Source: a virus
Virus record (IMG/VR): IMGVR_UViG_3300044641_004325
Location: 1-37,878 of that record
DNA length: 37,878 nucleotides
Reading direction: 5' to 3' (one strand)
Shown here: positions 6,766 through 13,937 of the stretch, in pieces
Layout: each line of letters begins with the position of its first letter
Position numbering within the stretch: position 1 is the stretch's first letter
Translations under genes and position numbers: made by a program
The notes under the pieces: model-generated
What the model saw: only the letters and a program-made list of their open reading frames with translations
What the model was told of the DNA's origin: nothing
Databases searched by the model: none

Positions 6766-7497
6766 ATGGCTTTCGATCTCAAGTCCATCAAGAAGAACAC
6801 CGCCATCGCCGCGCCCCGCGTGACGGTGTACGGCGTCGAGGGCATCGGCAAGAGCACCTTCGCCGCTGCCGCCCCGAACCCCATTTTCATCCTGACCGAA
6901 GACGGCCTCGGGTCGCTGCAGGTCGAGCACTTCCCCATCGCCAAGAAGCCGGGCGACGTGCTCGACTCCATCCAGGCGCTGTATGACGGAGATCACGATT
7001 TCCGCACCGTGGTGATCGATTCGCTCGACTGGCTCGAAACCCTCATCTGGCGCGAGATCGAGAGCACGCACGACGCCAAGGACCTCGCGTACGGCAAGGG
7101 GGCGCTCATCGCCGCCGAGAAGTGGCGGCAGGTACTCGACGGGCTCAACGCGCTCAGGAACGACAAGGGAATGATCTGCATCCTCATCGCGCACACCGAG
7201 ATCAAGCGGTTCGACTCGCCCGAGGTCGAGCCCTACGACCGCTATCAGCCGAAGCTGCAGACGCGCTCGAGCGCCCTCGTGCGCGAGTGGTCGGATGCGG
7301 TGCTGTTCGCGAACTACCGCACCATCGTCAAGAAGGACGACGTGGGGTTCAACAAGACGAACAACCGGGGCGTCTCGACCGGCGAGCGCCTGCTCTACAC
7401 CGCCGAGAAGCCGGCCTACATGGCCAAGAACCGTTACGGCCTGCCTGAGAGCATCGCGCTTTCGTGGGAGGCCTTCGAGTCCGCAATCACCAACTAA
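6766..7497 (+). CDS. Sak4-like RecA-fold ATPase (AAA_24), recombination
   Basis: A 243-residue ATPase with Walker A GVEGIGKS (23-30) and Walker B TVVID (81-85), followed by ILIAHTEIKRF (about 144-154), the sensor strand of this RecA-like family. Size and layout match phage AAA_24/Sak4 proteins, short RecA relatives that assist single-strand annealing. Next to an ssDNA-binding protein and a RecB-type nuclease, it should act in phage homologous recombination. GAGGAGG SD. Confidence 0.87.
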   Translation: MAFDLKSIKKNTAIAAPRVTVYGVEGIGKSTFAAAAPNPIFILTEDGLGSLQVEHFPIAKKPGDVLDSIQALYDGDHDFRTVVIDSLDWLETLIWREIESTHDAKDLAYGKGALIAAEKWRQVLDGLNALRNDKGMICILIAHTEIKRFDSPEVEPYDRYQPKLQTRSSALVREWSDAVLFANYRTIVKKDDVGFNKTNNRGVSTGERLLYTAEKPAYMAKNRYGLPESIALSWEAFESAITN

Positions 7498-7510
7498 GGG
7501 AACCACTACG

Positions 7511-7990
7511 ATGCCGCAATTCAACTTCGATGCCGCCACCCACGTCGCCGCGCCGGCGCCCGAGCGCGCCCCGCTGCCCAAGGGCATGTACGAGGTCGCC
7601 GTGATCTCGAGCGACCTCAAGACCACGCAGGCCGGCACCGGCCAGTACATCGAGCTCACCCTGCAGGTCATCGACGGCCCGCACGGCGGCCGGCGCATCT
7701 GGGACCGCCTCAACGTCAGCAACCCGAACAAGACCGCCGAGGACATCGCGAAGCGCCAGCTGCAGATGCTGTGCCTCGCGGCCGGCGTGCAGAACCTGAC
7801 CGACACCGAGCAGCTGCACGACCGCCCGGTGCTCGCCGAGATCGACCTCGACCGCAAGGACACCTCGCGCAACCGCGTGATGGGCTACGCGGCCCTGTCC
7901 ACCAAGCAAGCCTCGCGGCCGTCCTCGGCCCCGTCATCCCCCTCTGGCCCCAAGCCGGGGGCGGCCGCGCGGCCCTGGGAGAAGAAGTAA
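7511..7990 (+). CDS. DUF669 ssDNA-binding-like protein
   Basis: A 159-residue protein with PLPKGMYEVAVISSDLKTTQAGTG (22-45) and LQVIDGPHGGRRIWDRLNVSNPNKTAEDIAKRQL (about 52-85), the hallmarks of DUF669. The C-terminus is Ser/Pro/Gly-rich and ends in a short charged tail (PWEKK), as in a flexible partner-binding tail. The family is associated with phage ssDNA handling; here it is sandwiched between the Sak4-like ATPase and the nuclease, which supports that role. Confidence 0.85.
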   Translation: MPQFNFDAATHVAAPAPERAPLPKGMYEVAVISSDLKTTQAGTGQYIELTLQVIDGPHGGRRIWDRLNVSNPNKTAEDIAKRQLQMLCLAAGVQNLTDTEQLHDRPVLAEIDLDRKDTSRNRVMGYAALSTKQASRPSSAPSSPSGPKPGAAARPWEKK

Positions 7991-9103
7991 ATGCCGCAGG
8001 TCCCTGCGTCGCAGCACACCACTGGGGAGGCCGTCATTCAGTGGCGGGGTGCGCAGACGCAGGAACATCGCGAGCACTTGGGCGCGTCGCTGATCGGCCA
8101 TGACTGCGACCGGCACATCTGGCTTTCCTTCCGGTGGGCGGCGACGCCCACTTGGGAGGGGCGGATGCTGCGCCTCTTCGACCGCGGCAAACGCGAGGAG
8201 GCGGTCGTCGCCGAGGAACTGCGCGCCATCGGCGTGGACCTGCACACCGACGAGAACGGCAAGCAGATCGACTGCCGCGACGACACCGGCCACTTCGGTG
8301 GCTCGGTGGACGGCATCGGCAAGGGCTTCCCCGAGGCGCCGAAGTCCTGGGCGATCCTCGAGGTGAAGACGCACTCGGCGAAGAGCTTCACGGACATGAA
8401 GAAGCTCGGCGTGGCCGAGAGCAAGCCGCAGCACTACGCGCAGATGCAGGTCTACATGGGCCTGCTCGGCGTCGAGCGTGCGCTCTACTTCGCCGTCAAC
8501 AAGGACAACGACGAGATCTACACCGAGTGGGTGCACTTTGACGTGGAGACGTTCGAGGCCTTGCGCGCGCGCGCGAAGAGGGTCATCGACGCGCCGAGTC
8601 CGCCTGCCAAGCTCTCCGAAGACCCGGCGCACTACAAGTGCAAGGGCTGCACGTTCTTCTCGCTCTGCCACGAGCAGAAGGTCGCGGAGGTGAGCTGCCG
8701 CACCTGCGTCCAGGCGACCCCGGCCGAGAACGGCGCGTGGCGCTGCGAGGCGCAGGATCGGCTGCTCGACAAGGCGGCGCAGCGCACGGCGTGCGACCAG
8801 CACCTCTTTATCCCTGCCCTCGTCCCGTTCGGGGAGGCCGTTGACGGCGGCAATTCCTATGTCGAGTACCGGCATCGGGAGACGGGCAAGACCTTCCGCA
8901 ACGGGCCTGACGGCTACTCGAGCAAGGAACTTGCCGCCTCCTCTGCCGGGACGGTGACTGAGCCTGTGGTCGAGGCCATGCGTAAGACATTCGGGGCGAA
9001 GGTCGTGGAGTCCACGCCTCGCCGCCGAGGCAAGGCGGTGGATCTGTCGAAGTTCCCGAAGGCGAACGAGCCTTTCGTAGATGACAAGGAGATCCCTTTC
9101 TGA
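7991..9103 (+). CDS. PD-(D/E)XK nuclease with Cas4/AddB-like Fe-S cysteines
   Basis: A 370-residue nuclease. Catalytic residues: GSVDG (D107), LEVKTHS (E124, K126) and the QHYAQMQ motif (Q147-Q151). C39 in the N-terminus plus C217, C220 and C226 (YKCKGCTFFSLC) reproduce the one-plus-three cysteine layout that holds a 4Fe-4S cluster in Cas4 and AddB. A further CRTC (236-239) and C252 might bind zinc. It starts directly after the DUF669 gene. Expected to resect DNA ends for the Sak4-like annealing system. The C-terminal 110 residues are unassigned. Confidence 0.87.
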   Translation: MPQVPASQHTTGEAVIQWRGAQTQEHREHLGASLIGHDCDRHIWLSFRWAATPTWEGRMLRLFDRGKREEAVVAEELRAIGVDLHTDENGKQIDCRDDTGHFGGSVDGIGKGFPEAPKSWAILEVKTHSAKSFTDMKKLGVAESKPQHYAQMQVYMGLLGVERALYFAVNKDNDEIYTEWVHFDVETFEALRARAKRVIDAPSPPAKLSEDPAHYKCKGCTFFSLCHEQKVAEVSCRTCVQATPAENGAWRCEAQDRLLDKAAQRTACDQHLFIPALVPFGEAVDGGNSYVEYRHRETGKTFRNGPDGYSSKELAASSAGTVTEPVVEAMRKTFGAKVVESTPRRRGKAVDLSKFPKANEPFVDDKEIPF

Positions 9104-9444
9104 TGAACAAGAACGTTTGCCAGAAGTGCGGCGAGGTCTGGACGAAGCACCACTACTGCGAGGAGATGCGTAAGCATGAGGCCGGTATACGAGAGGCTTT
9201 TGCTCGAGTACGCCAATTGAACAACGACCCCGTTGACCGCCCCGCTCACTACAACCGGGGCGGCGTCGAGTGCATCGACGCCATCCGCGCGCAGCTCACC
9301 GAGGACGAGTGGCGCGGCTACCTGCGCGGGCAGGTGGCGAAGTACAACTGGCGGCTGGGCGCGAAGGACGACCCGAAGCAGGAGGCCGGCAAGCTGCTGT
9401 TCTACGCACGGCTGCTCGCGGGCGAAGATCCGCGTGGCAAGTAA
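9103..9444 (+). CDS. DUF3310 protein with N-terminal zinc finger
   Basis: A 113-residue protein in a TGATG overlap. Residues 6-19 (CQKCGEVWTKHHYC) form a Cys/His zinc finger. From residue 41 it is a classic DUF3310: NDPVDRPAHYNRGGVECIDAI, then WRGYLRGQVAKYNWRLG and a C-terminal helix. This domain is common in phages and is not biochemically assigned with certainty; the zinc finger suggests nucleic-acid contact. Confidence 0.85.
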   Translation: MNKNVCQKCGEVWTKHHYCEEMRKHEAGIREAFARVRQLNNDPVDRPAHYNRGGVECIDAIRAQLTEDEWRGYLRGQVAKYNWRLGAKDDPKQEAGKLLFYARLLAGEDPRGK

Positions 9445-9482
9445 GCCGAAGAACGGCCACTGGTGGCGAAGGAGCTGGAACG

Positions 9483-9809
9483 ATGGGCGGAAGGATGTCA
9501 CGGAACAAGGGCGCAGCAGCGGAGCGGGAACTGGCGCAGATCCTGAGCGACGAGCTCGGGTTCGTGGTGAAGCGCAAGCTCGGCCAAGCCCGCGACAGCG
9601 GGGATGACATCCAAGTCGGCAAGTTCCGCATCGAGGCTAAGCGCCGCGAGACGCTCGCCCTGCCCGCCTGGTGCCGCCAGATTGAGGAGCACTGCCAGCC
9701 GGGCGAAGTGCCCGTCGTGGCCTACCGCACGAACGGCCAGCCGTGGCGCATCGTCTTGAAACTGGAGGACTTTCTGCCGCTCATGCGCGGAGAGTTGACG
9801 GATGGGTGA
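9483..9809 (+). CDS. Holliday-junction-resolvase-like nuclease
   Basis: A 108-residue protein; ATG 9483 has GGAG 8 bases upstream, whereas ATG 9495 has its SD abutting. SRNKGAAAERELAQILSDELG (residues 5-25) is followed by LGQARDSGDDIQVGKFRIEAKRRE, giving the E...D...ExK arrangement of the PD-(D/E)XK fold as in Hjc-like resolvases. LALPAWCRQIEEH and an R-containing strand follow. It would cut recombination or replication junctions before packaging. There is a 38-bp gap upstream. Confidence 0.75.
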   Translation: MGGRMSRNKGAAAERELAQILSDELGFVVKRKLGQARDSGDDIQVGKFRIEAKRRETLALPAWCRQIEEHCQPGEVPVVAYRTNGQPWRIVLKLEDFLPLMRGELTDG

Positions 9810-10119
9810 GGTGTTGAGAGAATCTCAACAGCAGGTGCTTACATCACTTGCTGACGCGGCGACGCGACTCGGTGTTAGCGTGAAGACGCTCCGCCGGCTC
9901 GTTGACCGGGGCGAGGTGCCGCACTACAGGTTCGGCATCGCGATCCGAGTCAACGTCGCGGAGATCCTCGAAGCAACCAAGGAGCGATGCAAACCATGTC
10001 CATCCACAAACGTGGCAACACCTACCATCTCGACATCCCGCTCGCGAACGGCGGGCGACTCCGGCGCTCTGCTGAGACATCTGATCGCAAAGCAGCGCAG
10101 GAACTCCACGACCAATTAA
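9802..10119 (+). CDS. xis: Excisionase, MerR/HTH_17 type
   Basis: A 105-residue protein whose residues 14-58 are a winged helix of the excisionase type (LTSLADAATRLGVSVKTLRRLVDRGEVPHYRFG in two pieces). It overlaps the resolvase by 8 bp and the integrase by 133 bp, so its last 44 residues are read out of frame from the integrase start and are low in conservation signals. Position directly before the integrase supports a role in excision. Confidence 0.75.
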   Translation: MGEVLRESQQQVLTSLADAATRLGVSVKTLRRLVDRGEVPHYRFGIAIRVNVAEILEATKERCKPCPSTNVATPTISTSRSRTAGDSGALLRHLIAKQRRNSTTN

Positions 10120-10994
10120 GGGCGCAGCTCTGGCGCCAGGAGAAGCTCGGCGCGAAGCAGCCGCGCTCGCTCACCGAGGCCGCCGAGCGGTGGCTTGCCG
10201 AGCACGCCAAGGCGAGCGCCATCCGCGACTACACCCACCACCTCGCGTTCTGGTGCGCGCGTGCCGAGGGCATGGCGCTCACCGAGATCACGCGCGCGTG
10301 GGCGGGTGAACAGATCGAGCAGCTCGTCACGCGCAAGGGCACGCCGGCCACGCCCGGCACGCGGAACAACTACATCATCACGCTGCGCTCGGTGCTGAAC
10401 ACGGCCTGCCGCGACTGGGAGTGGATCGAGCAAGTGCCTGCGCTGCGCACCTATGGCGATAAGCGCGACGGCAGCCGCATGGTCATCGCCACCCCGGCGC
10501 AGGCGAAGGCGCTGCTCGAGGTGCTGCCGGCGGGGCTGCGCGCTGCGGTCGGGTTCGCCTTTATGACCGGGCTGCGCAAGAGCAACGTGTTCGGGCTCAC
10601 CTGGGACCGGGTGGACCTCGCGCGCGGCCTCTGCTGGGTGCAGCCGATCGACACCAAGGCCGGGAACCTGATCGTGTGCCCGCTGAACTCAGCCGCGAAG
10701 GCGCTGCTCGAGCAGCAGCTGCGGATGGAGGGTGAGGTGCGGGTGTTCCCGGTCGAGCCGCCGTGTCACCACCAGTGGAAGCGGTACACCAAGCGGGCGG
10801 GGCTGCCGGACGGGTTCCGGTTCCACGACATCCGGCACACCTTCGCCTCGTGGCTCGCGCTCGACGGCACGGACCGCAAGACGCTGCAGGACTTGGGCGG
10901 GTGGAAGTCGCCCGCGATGATCGACAACTACGTCCACCTGCCGGTCGATCATCTGGTCAGCGCGGCGGAGCGTCTCGCCTCGCGCCTGCACTGA
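9987..10994 (+). CDS. int: Tyrosine site-specific integrase
   Basis: A 335-residue tyrosine recombinase. The N-terminal 60 residues resemble an arm-binding domain, residues about 62-150 are the SAM-like core-binding domain, and the catalytic domain holds R197 (TGLRKSN), K224 (DTKAG), H280 and R283 (FHDIRHTF), W306 in place of the second histidine, and nucleophile Y315 (NYVHL). ATG 9996 is an alternative start; neither has ideal SD spacing (2 versus 11). It acts on the tRNA-Met-derived attP just downstream. Confidence 0.94.
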   Translation: MQTMSIHKRGNTYHLDIPLANGGRLRRSAETSDRKAAQELHDQLRAQLWRQEKLGAKQPRSLTEAAERWLAEHAKASAIRDYTHHLAFWCARAEGMALTEITRAWAGEQIEQLVTRKGTPATPGTRNNYIITLRSVLNTACRDWEWIEQVPALRTYGDKRDGSRMVIATPAQAKALLEVLPAGLRAAVGFAFMTGLRKSNVFGLTWDRVDLARGLCWVQPIDTKAGNLIVCPLNSAAKALLEQQLRMEGEVRVFPVEPPCHHQWKRYTKRAGLPDGFRFHDIRHTFASWLALDGTDRKTLQDLGGWKSPAMIDNYVHLPVDHLVSAAERLASRLH

Positions 10995-10996
10995 TT

Positions 10997-11024
10997 GTGG
11001 GAAGTCTGTACACAAATTCCCCAC
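10997..11024 (+). repeat. attP arm repeat, left, inside an imperfect palindrome
   Basis: TGTACACAAATTCCCC (11007-11022) recurs exactly at 11204-11219. Here it forms the right part of GTGGGAA ... TTCCCCAC. The two copies flank the tRNA-derived core in the same orientation, which fits integrase arm-type or accessory binding sites. Confidence 0.6.
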
Positions 11025-11073
11025 ACTCGTCGTCTCAGGCCTTTCGCATCTCGTCGTAAGTGCCTGATTTTGT

Positions 11074-11118
<45 letters not shown>

Positions 11119-11123
11119 GATGC

Positions 11124-11171
11124 CACAGCCCCCAAGCAGGTCAGCAAGTTGCTGATTTGCTTGGGACTGTG
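11124..11171. repeat. Long nested palindrome beside attP core
   Basis: Arms pair in register: CACAG/CTGTG, CCCAAGCA (11131-11138)/TGCTTGGG (11158-11165), and TCAGCAA/TTGCTGA around a single central G (11150), with two small mismatched interruptions. It begins 6 bp from the tRNA-derived core. It could be a cruciform or protein site for excision, or a bidirectional terminator between the convergent integrase and late transcripts. Confidence 0.7.
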
Positions 11172-11184
11172 ATGCCCTGCAGTA

Positions 11185-11220
11185 CCCCGCTTTCGGGGAA
11201 TCTTGTACACAAATTCCCCG
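11185..11220. terminator. Overlapping hairpins between convergent transcripts
   Basis: CGGGG (11194-11198) can pair upstream with CCCCG (11185-11189, loop CTTT) or downstream, as CGGGGAAT, with ATTCCCCG (11213-11220). The second hairpin contains the right copy of the 16-bp attP repeat (11204-11219). It lies 3 bp beyond the stop of the leftward metallophosphoesterase gene. No T-tract follows on either strand, so termination is only a possibility. Confidence 0.45.
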
Positions 11221-11223
11221 CAG

Positions 11224-12336
11224 TCACGCCGCGCGCCGGCGCTTGCGCAGCCAAGTCAGGTAGTCGGCCGCGGCCTCGATGTCGTGCTCGACGCGCACGA
11301 GGCCGAGCTCGCCCGCCTGCGGGTCGAGGATGACCGTGCAGGACGGCGCGATCATCGCCGGCGGCAGGCCGAGCGCGTCGGCATAGCTGTCGTGCATCTT
11401 GTACGAGCCGAGCTGCAGCAGGTGCGCGAGGTGCCCGGTCGCCGCGATGCGCAGCAGCTGGTACCCGCCCGTATGCTTGTGACCGCTGACGATGACGTGG
11501 TCGTGGTGCGTCAGCTTGGCCGCGCGCAGCTGCCCGTGCGACGGGTTCCACATCGAGTTGCCCGGCCAGTCGTGGCGCGCGGCGATGCGCACCTCGGCCC
11601 CGTTCTGGAACGTCAGCGCGACGCGGACCGTGTGGTCGCCCGTCAGGGTCACGCCCGCCTGCCGCTGTATCCAGCGCAGCGGGTCGCCCGCCCCGCTCCA
11701 ATGGTCGTGGTTGCCCTGGACCATGAACAGCCAGTCCTCGCGCAGCTCCGAGACCAGCCACTCGACGAGCTGCCAGGACTGGTCGGTCGTGGTCTCCTGC
11801 TCGCCGTAGAGCCGGGCGAGCCGCCCAATCCAGTTGTTCTGGAGGTCCCCGATACAAGCCGCGTACAGGCCCGGCGTGCGCTTGATGACCTCGATGTCGC
11901 GCTCGAGCTGGCCGAGGTCGGTGTGGTCGTCATCGACGTGCGGGTCGCCGAGGAGCGTGACCGCGATGGGTTCGTTCCCGCGGACCCGGACCTTGATGAG
12001 CTTGCGCGCCTCGGCTGCGGCGTCCTTGCGGGCGAAGGCCGACTTGCGCCGATCGATAAGTTCGCGGATATCGATCTTGCCGCTCGGGAGCTTGGGCACC
12101 TCGAGGAGCTCGCGCTTGCGCGGTGCGCTCTCCACCACCCCGCCCGCAGTGCGGAACCGTGCCGCCGGGTCGTAGGTCGAATCGGGCACCGGCACGCCGC
12201 GGGACTTGAGCCCGTCGATGCGCTGCGCGAGCGCGCGGGTGTTGATGCCGAGTTGGCGTGCAGCCTCGGCGCGTACCCCCTTTGCGGCATTGAGCGCCGC
12301 GAGGATCTGTTCATCCGTTGCTTTTTGAGCGGGCAC
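11224..12336 (-). CDS. Metallophosphoesterase with N-terminal HTH
   Basis: A 370-residue calcineurin-like phosphoesterase. Metal ligands appear in order: GDPHVDD (D131, H133), GD (D164), GNHDHW (N209-H210), an H at 255 and GHKH (H286, H288). Residues about 8-45 are a Fis-like helix-turn-helix (DEQILAALNAAKG, AARQLGINTRALAQRI), an addition that suggests nucleic-acid binding. GTG start with AGGAGG 4 bases upstream. It is the last gene of the leftward late block. Whether it is a nuclease, a phosphodiesterase or a virion-associated enzyme cannot be told from sequence. Confidence 0.88.
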   Translation of the reverse strand: MPAQKATDEQILAALNAAKGVRAEAARQLGINTRALAQRIDGLKSRGVPVPDSTYDPAARFRTAGGVVESAPRKRELLEVPKLPSGKIDIRELIDRRKSAFARKDAAAEARKLIKVRVRGNEPIAVTLLGDPHVDDDHTDLGQLERDIEVIKRTPGLYAACIGDLQNNWIGRLARLYGEQETTTDQSWQLVEWLVSELREDWLFMVQGNHDHWSGAGDPLRWIQRQAGVTLTGDHTVRVALTFQNGAEVRIAARHDWPGNSMWNPSHGQLRAAKLTHHDHVIVSGHKHTGGYQLLRIAATGHLAHLLQLGSYKMHDSYADALGLPPAMIAPSCTVILDPQAGELGLVRVEHDIEAAADYLTWLRKRRRAA

Positions 12337-12655
12337 GGGGCCTCCTGTTTGAGAACGAAGCGAGTGCCTGCGCGAGCAGGCTGCCGAGGGTGTCTACAAA
12401 CACCTCATCGTGCGTGAGCTTGTGGTTCATCTCATCGAGCAGCGCATGGATGAGCTCGTGGCAGAAGGTCTGCTGCAGCTCGGTGTCGCCCTGATCGCCT
12501 CGCACATCGATGCGGTGGGCGTTCGGGTCGTAGATTCCGAGCGTGTCCTTGGCATGCGGCCACTTCGAGAGCGGCAGGATGCGGACGGTGACGATGTGGC
12601 CGTGCAACTGGAACCGCTTCGGGATGCCGAGGCGGGTGTGCCGGCAGCGGCTCAC
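12311..12655 (-). CDS. Small zincin-like metallopeptidase
   Basis: A 114-residue protein with the zinc-binding motif HELIHALLDEM (H66, E67, H70) and a downstream HDEVFVDTL that could supply the third ligand. The N-terminal strands (HGHIVTVRILP, LGIYDPNAHRIDVRG) match the compact phage/ImmA-like or SprT-like zincin layout. It overlaps the metallophosphoesterase gene by 26 bp and the Rz gene by 4. The substrate is unknown. Confidence 0.8.
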   Translation of the reverse strand: MSRCRHTRLGIPKRFQLHGHIVTVRILPLSKWPHAKDTLGIYDPNAHRIDVRGDQGDTELQQTFCHELIHALLDEMNHKLTHDEVFVDTLGSLLAQALASFSNRRPRARSKSNG

Positions 12656-13092
12656 CTCACGAGCCCCTGGAGCTCAGCGAAGCGGGCGGCGTCTCGCTCG
12701 CAGGCGGCGAGGTGGTCGGCAAGAGCCGCTCCAAGGCCTCCCGCGTCGCCGGGCTCTCCGGCGGGACCATCAGGCGCGGGGGCATCGGGACAGGCGCCGG
12801 GCACGCCGGGGGCGGCAAGGGCGTCGCGCAGCCGGCGAGCAAGGTCGCGACCGCGGCGATCGGCAGCGTCCAGTTTCTGGGTGAGTCCACGCTCCACCTC
12901 CTGATGCCGGGCGTACAGGCGCGCCTCGGCCTCTCTGGCGGCCTCTGCGGCGCGTGCCCGCTCGAGGTGCCACTCCGACCGGACGACCGCCTCAGCGGCC
13001 TTGTAGCCGCCTTGGTAGGCCGTCCGGTACCCGAACCACCCGAGGCCGGCCAGCGCGAGTGCGAGGCCGACCCCGAGGTAGAGACGGTTCAC
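12652..13092 (-). CDS. Rz: Inner-membrane spanin, Rz-like
   Basis: A 146-residue protein with an N-terminal uncleaved membrane anchor (residues 4-22, LYLGVGLALALAGLGWFGY) followed by a long Ala/Arg/Glu-rich coiled coil to about 95 and a Pro/Gly-rich tail. This is the i-spanin layout. It contains the complete Rz1 gene in another frame. GTG start overlaps the holin candidate's stop. Together with Rz1 it would fuse inner and outer membranes at the end of lysis, indicating a Gram-negative host. Confidence 0.88.
   Translation of the reverse strand: MNRLYLGVGLALALAGLGWFGYRTAYQGGYKAAEAVVRSEWHLERARAAEAAREAEARLYARHQEVERGLTQKLDAADRRGRDLARRLRDALAAPGVPGACPDAPAPDGPAGEPGDAGGLGAALADHLAACERDAARFAELQGLVR
12657..12890 (-). 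CDS. Rz1: Outer-membrane spanin lipoprotein, Rz1-like (embedded in Rz)
   Basis: A 77-residue lipoprotein read in a different frame wholly inside the Rz gene. It has a signal peptide (IAAVATLLAGC) with lipobox LAGC and acylated Cys21, then a proline-rich mature part (PLPPPACPAPVPMPP). Embedded architecture and composition are those of classical Rz1. GTG start. Confidence 0.87.
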   Translation of the reverse strand: MDSPRNWTLPIAAVATLLAGCATPLPPPACPAPVPMPPRLMVPPESPATREALERLLPTTSPPASETPPASLSSRGS

Positions 13093-13265
13093 ACCGCCTC
13101 GGGCTTCTTCTTGGCCAGTACCGACCAGACGGCCACGGCCACGGTGGCCGCGGCGCCCGCGACGGCGGCGACCGTCTCGGCGTCGGTGATGCCCTTGCCC
13201 ACGAGGTAGCCACCGATGGCGGCCACGACGGCGCGGACGATGCCTGCGATCTGTTCTCCGTTCAT
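13089..13265 (-). CDS. Holin candidate (Pam3-gp28-like)
   Basis: A 58-residue protein, ATG 13265 to stop 13089, in GTGA overlap with Rz. It has two hydrophobic segments (IVRAVVAAIGGYLVGKG and VAAVAGAAATVAVAVWSVLA) and a basic C-terminus (AKKKPEAV). The GGYLVGKGITDAETVAA and AVWSVLAKK patterns recall the Pam3-gp28-type phage holins. Its place between endolysin and spanins supports a holin role. Confidence 0.75.
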   Translation of the reverse strand: MNGEQIAGIVRAVVAAIGGYLVGKGITDAETVAAVAGAAATVAVAVWSVLAKKKPEAV

Positions 13266-13275
13266 GCTCTTGCTC

Positions 13276-13761
13276 CTACGCTTCGTTGATGGAGGCTTTC
13301 GCCCCGTTGGACGCGACGAGCGGCAGGGAGCCGCCCGGCGCGAGATTGGTGGTGGGCCATCGGTAGCCGAGGACGCGGCTGCGGTCGAACGGTGCGACGG
13401 TCACGGCGTTGCCCTGGTTGCCGCCCAAGACCATCAGCCGCCCGCGCTCGTCGTTCCCGACGACGAAGCCGACATGGCCCGCCCCGCCGCGCTCGAACAC
13501 GACGACGCAGCCGAGGGCGGGCTCACGGATGGGGGTGCCGAAGTCGAGCCACGCCCGCGCCCGGTACCACGCCGGCGGCGGGTCGAAGCCCTCGAGGCGC
13601 ATGACCGCCGCGACGAACACGCCGCACCACGGCGTCTCGTCGTCGCGCCACCATGCCTTGAGCATCACCAGCCACTTGCTGATGAGCGGCGCGGTGGCCT
13701 TGCCGGGTACTTCCCGGAGGCCGACGAAGGCGCGCGCGCGGGTGAGCCACTTCGGTTCCAT
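13276..13761 (-). CDS. Endolysin, TIGR02594-type Cys/His peptidase
   Basis: A 161-residue enzyme; ATG 13761 has GGAGG 5 bases upstream. Pattern: TPWCGVFVAAVMRLEGFDPP (catalytic Cys46), YRARAWLDFGTP, VVVFERGGAGHVGFVVG (His96) and LGGNQGNAV. This is the TIGR02594 family of phage lysins (NlpC/P60-CHAP-like fold), which cut peptidoglycan peptide bonds. No signal peptide, so export would need the holin. The start overlaps the stop of the upstream membrane protein by one base. Confidence 0.87.
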   Translation of the reverse strand: MEPKWLTRARAFVGLREVPGKATAPLISKWLVMLKAWWRDDETPWCGVFVAAVMRLEGFDPPPAWYRARAWLDFGTPIREPALGCVVVFERGGAGHVGFVVGNDERGRLMVLGGNQGNAVTVAPFDRSRVLGYRWPTTNLAPGGSLPLVASNGAKASINEA

Positions 13762-13937
13762 CACGGCCTCCGCAGGTTCTTGAGGTGCACGGCGATGGCG
13801 AAGCAGCCCGCCACGATGGCGATGAGGCCTGCGAGGAATGTGATGACCTCATTGGCTTGCGAAAACCACGACACTCCAGCCGCAGTAACGCTGCCCGCAG
13901 CCGCGACGTCCGCCGCCCGTTCGATCGGCGTGGTCAC
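13761..13937 (-). CDS. Small membrane protein, second holin/antiholin candidate
   Basis: A 58-residue protein, GTG 13937 in GTGA overlap with the upstream gene and its stop in TGATG overlap with the endolysin. After a polar N-terminus (TTPIERAADVAAAG) there is one strong membrane span (about 33-51, VITFLAGLIAIVAGCFAIAV) and a basic end KNLRRP. Position immediately before the endolysin suggests a holin or antiholin. Which of the two membrane proteins sets lysis timing is undetermined. Confidence 0.65.
   Translation of the reverse strand: MTTPIERAADVAAAGSVTAAGVSWFSQANEVITFLAGLIAIVAGCFAIAVHLKNLRRP

Noticed and set aside
11203-12417. 404-codon plus-strand open frame opposite the metallophosphoesterase
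   Set aside because: The minus-strand protein has all metal-binding motifs in order, so the plus frame is a shadow.
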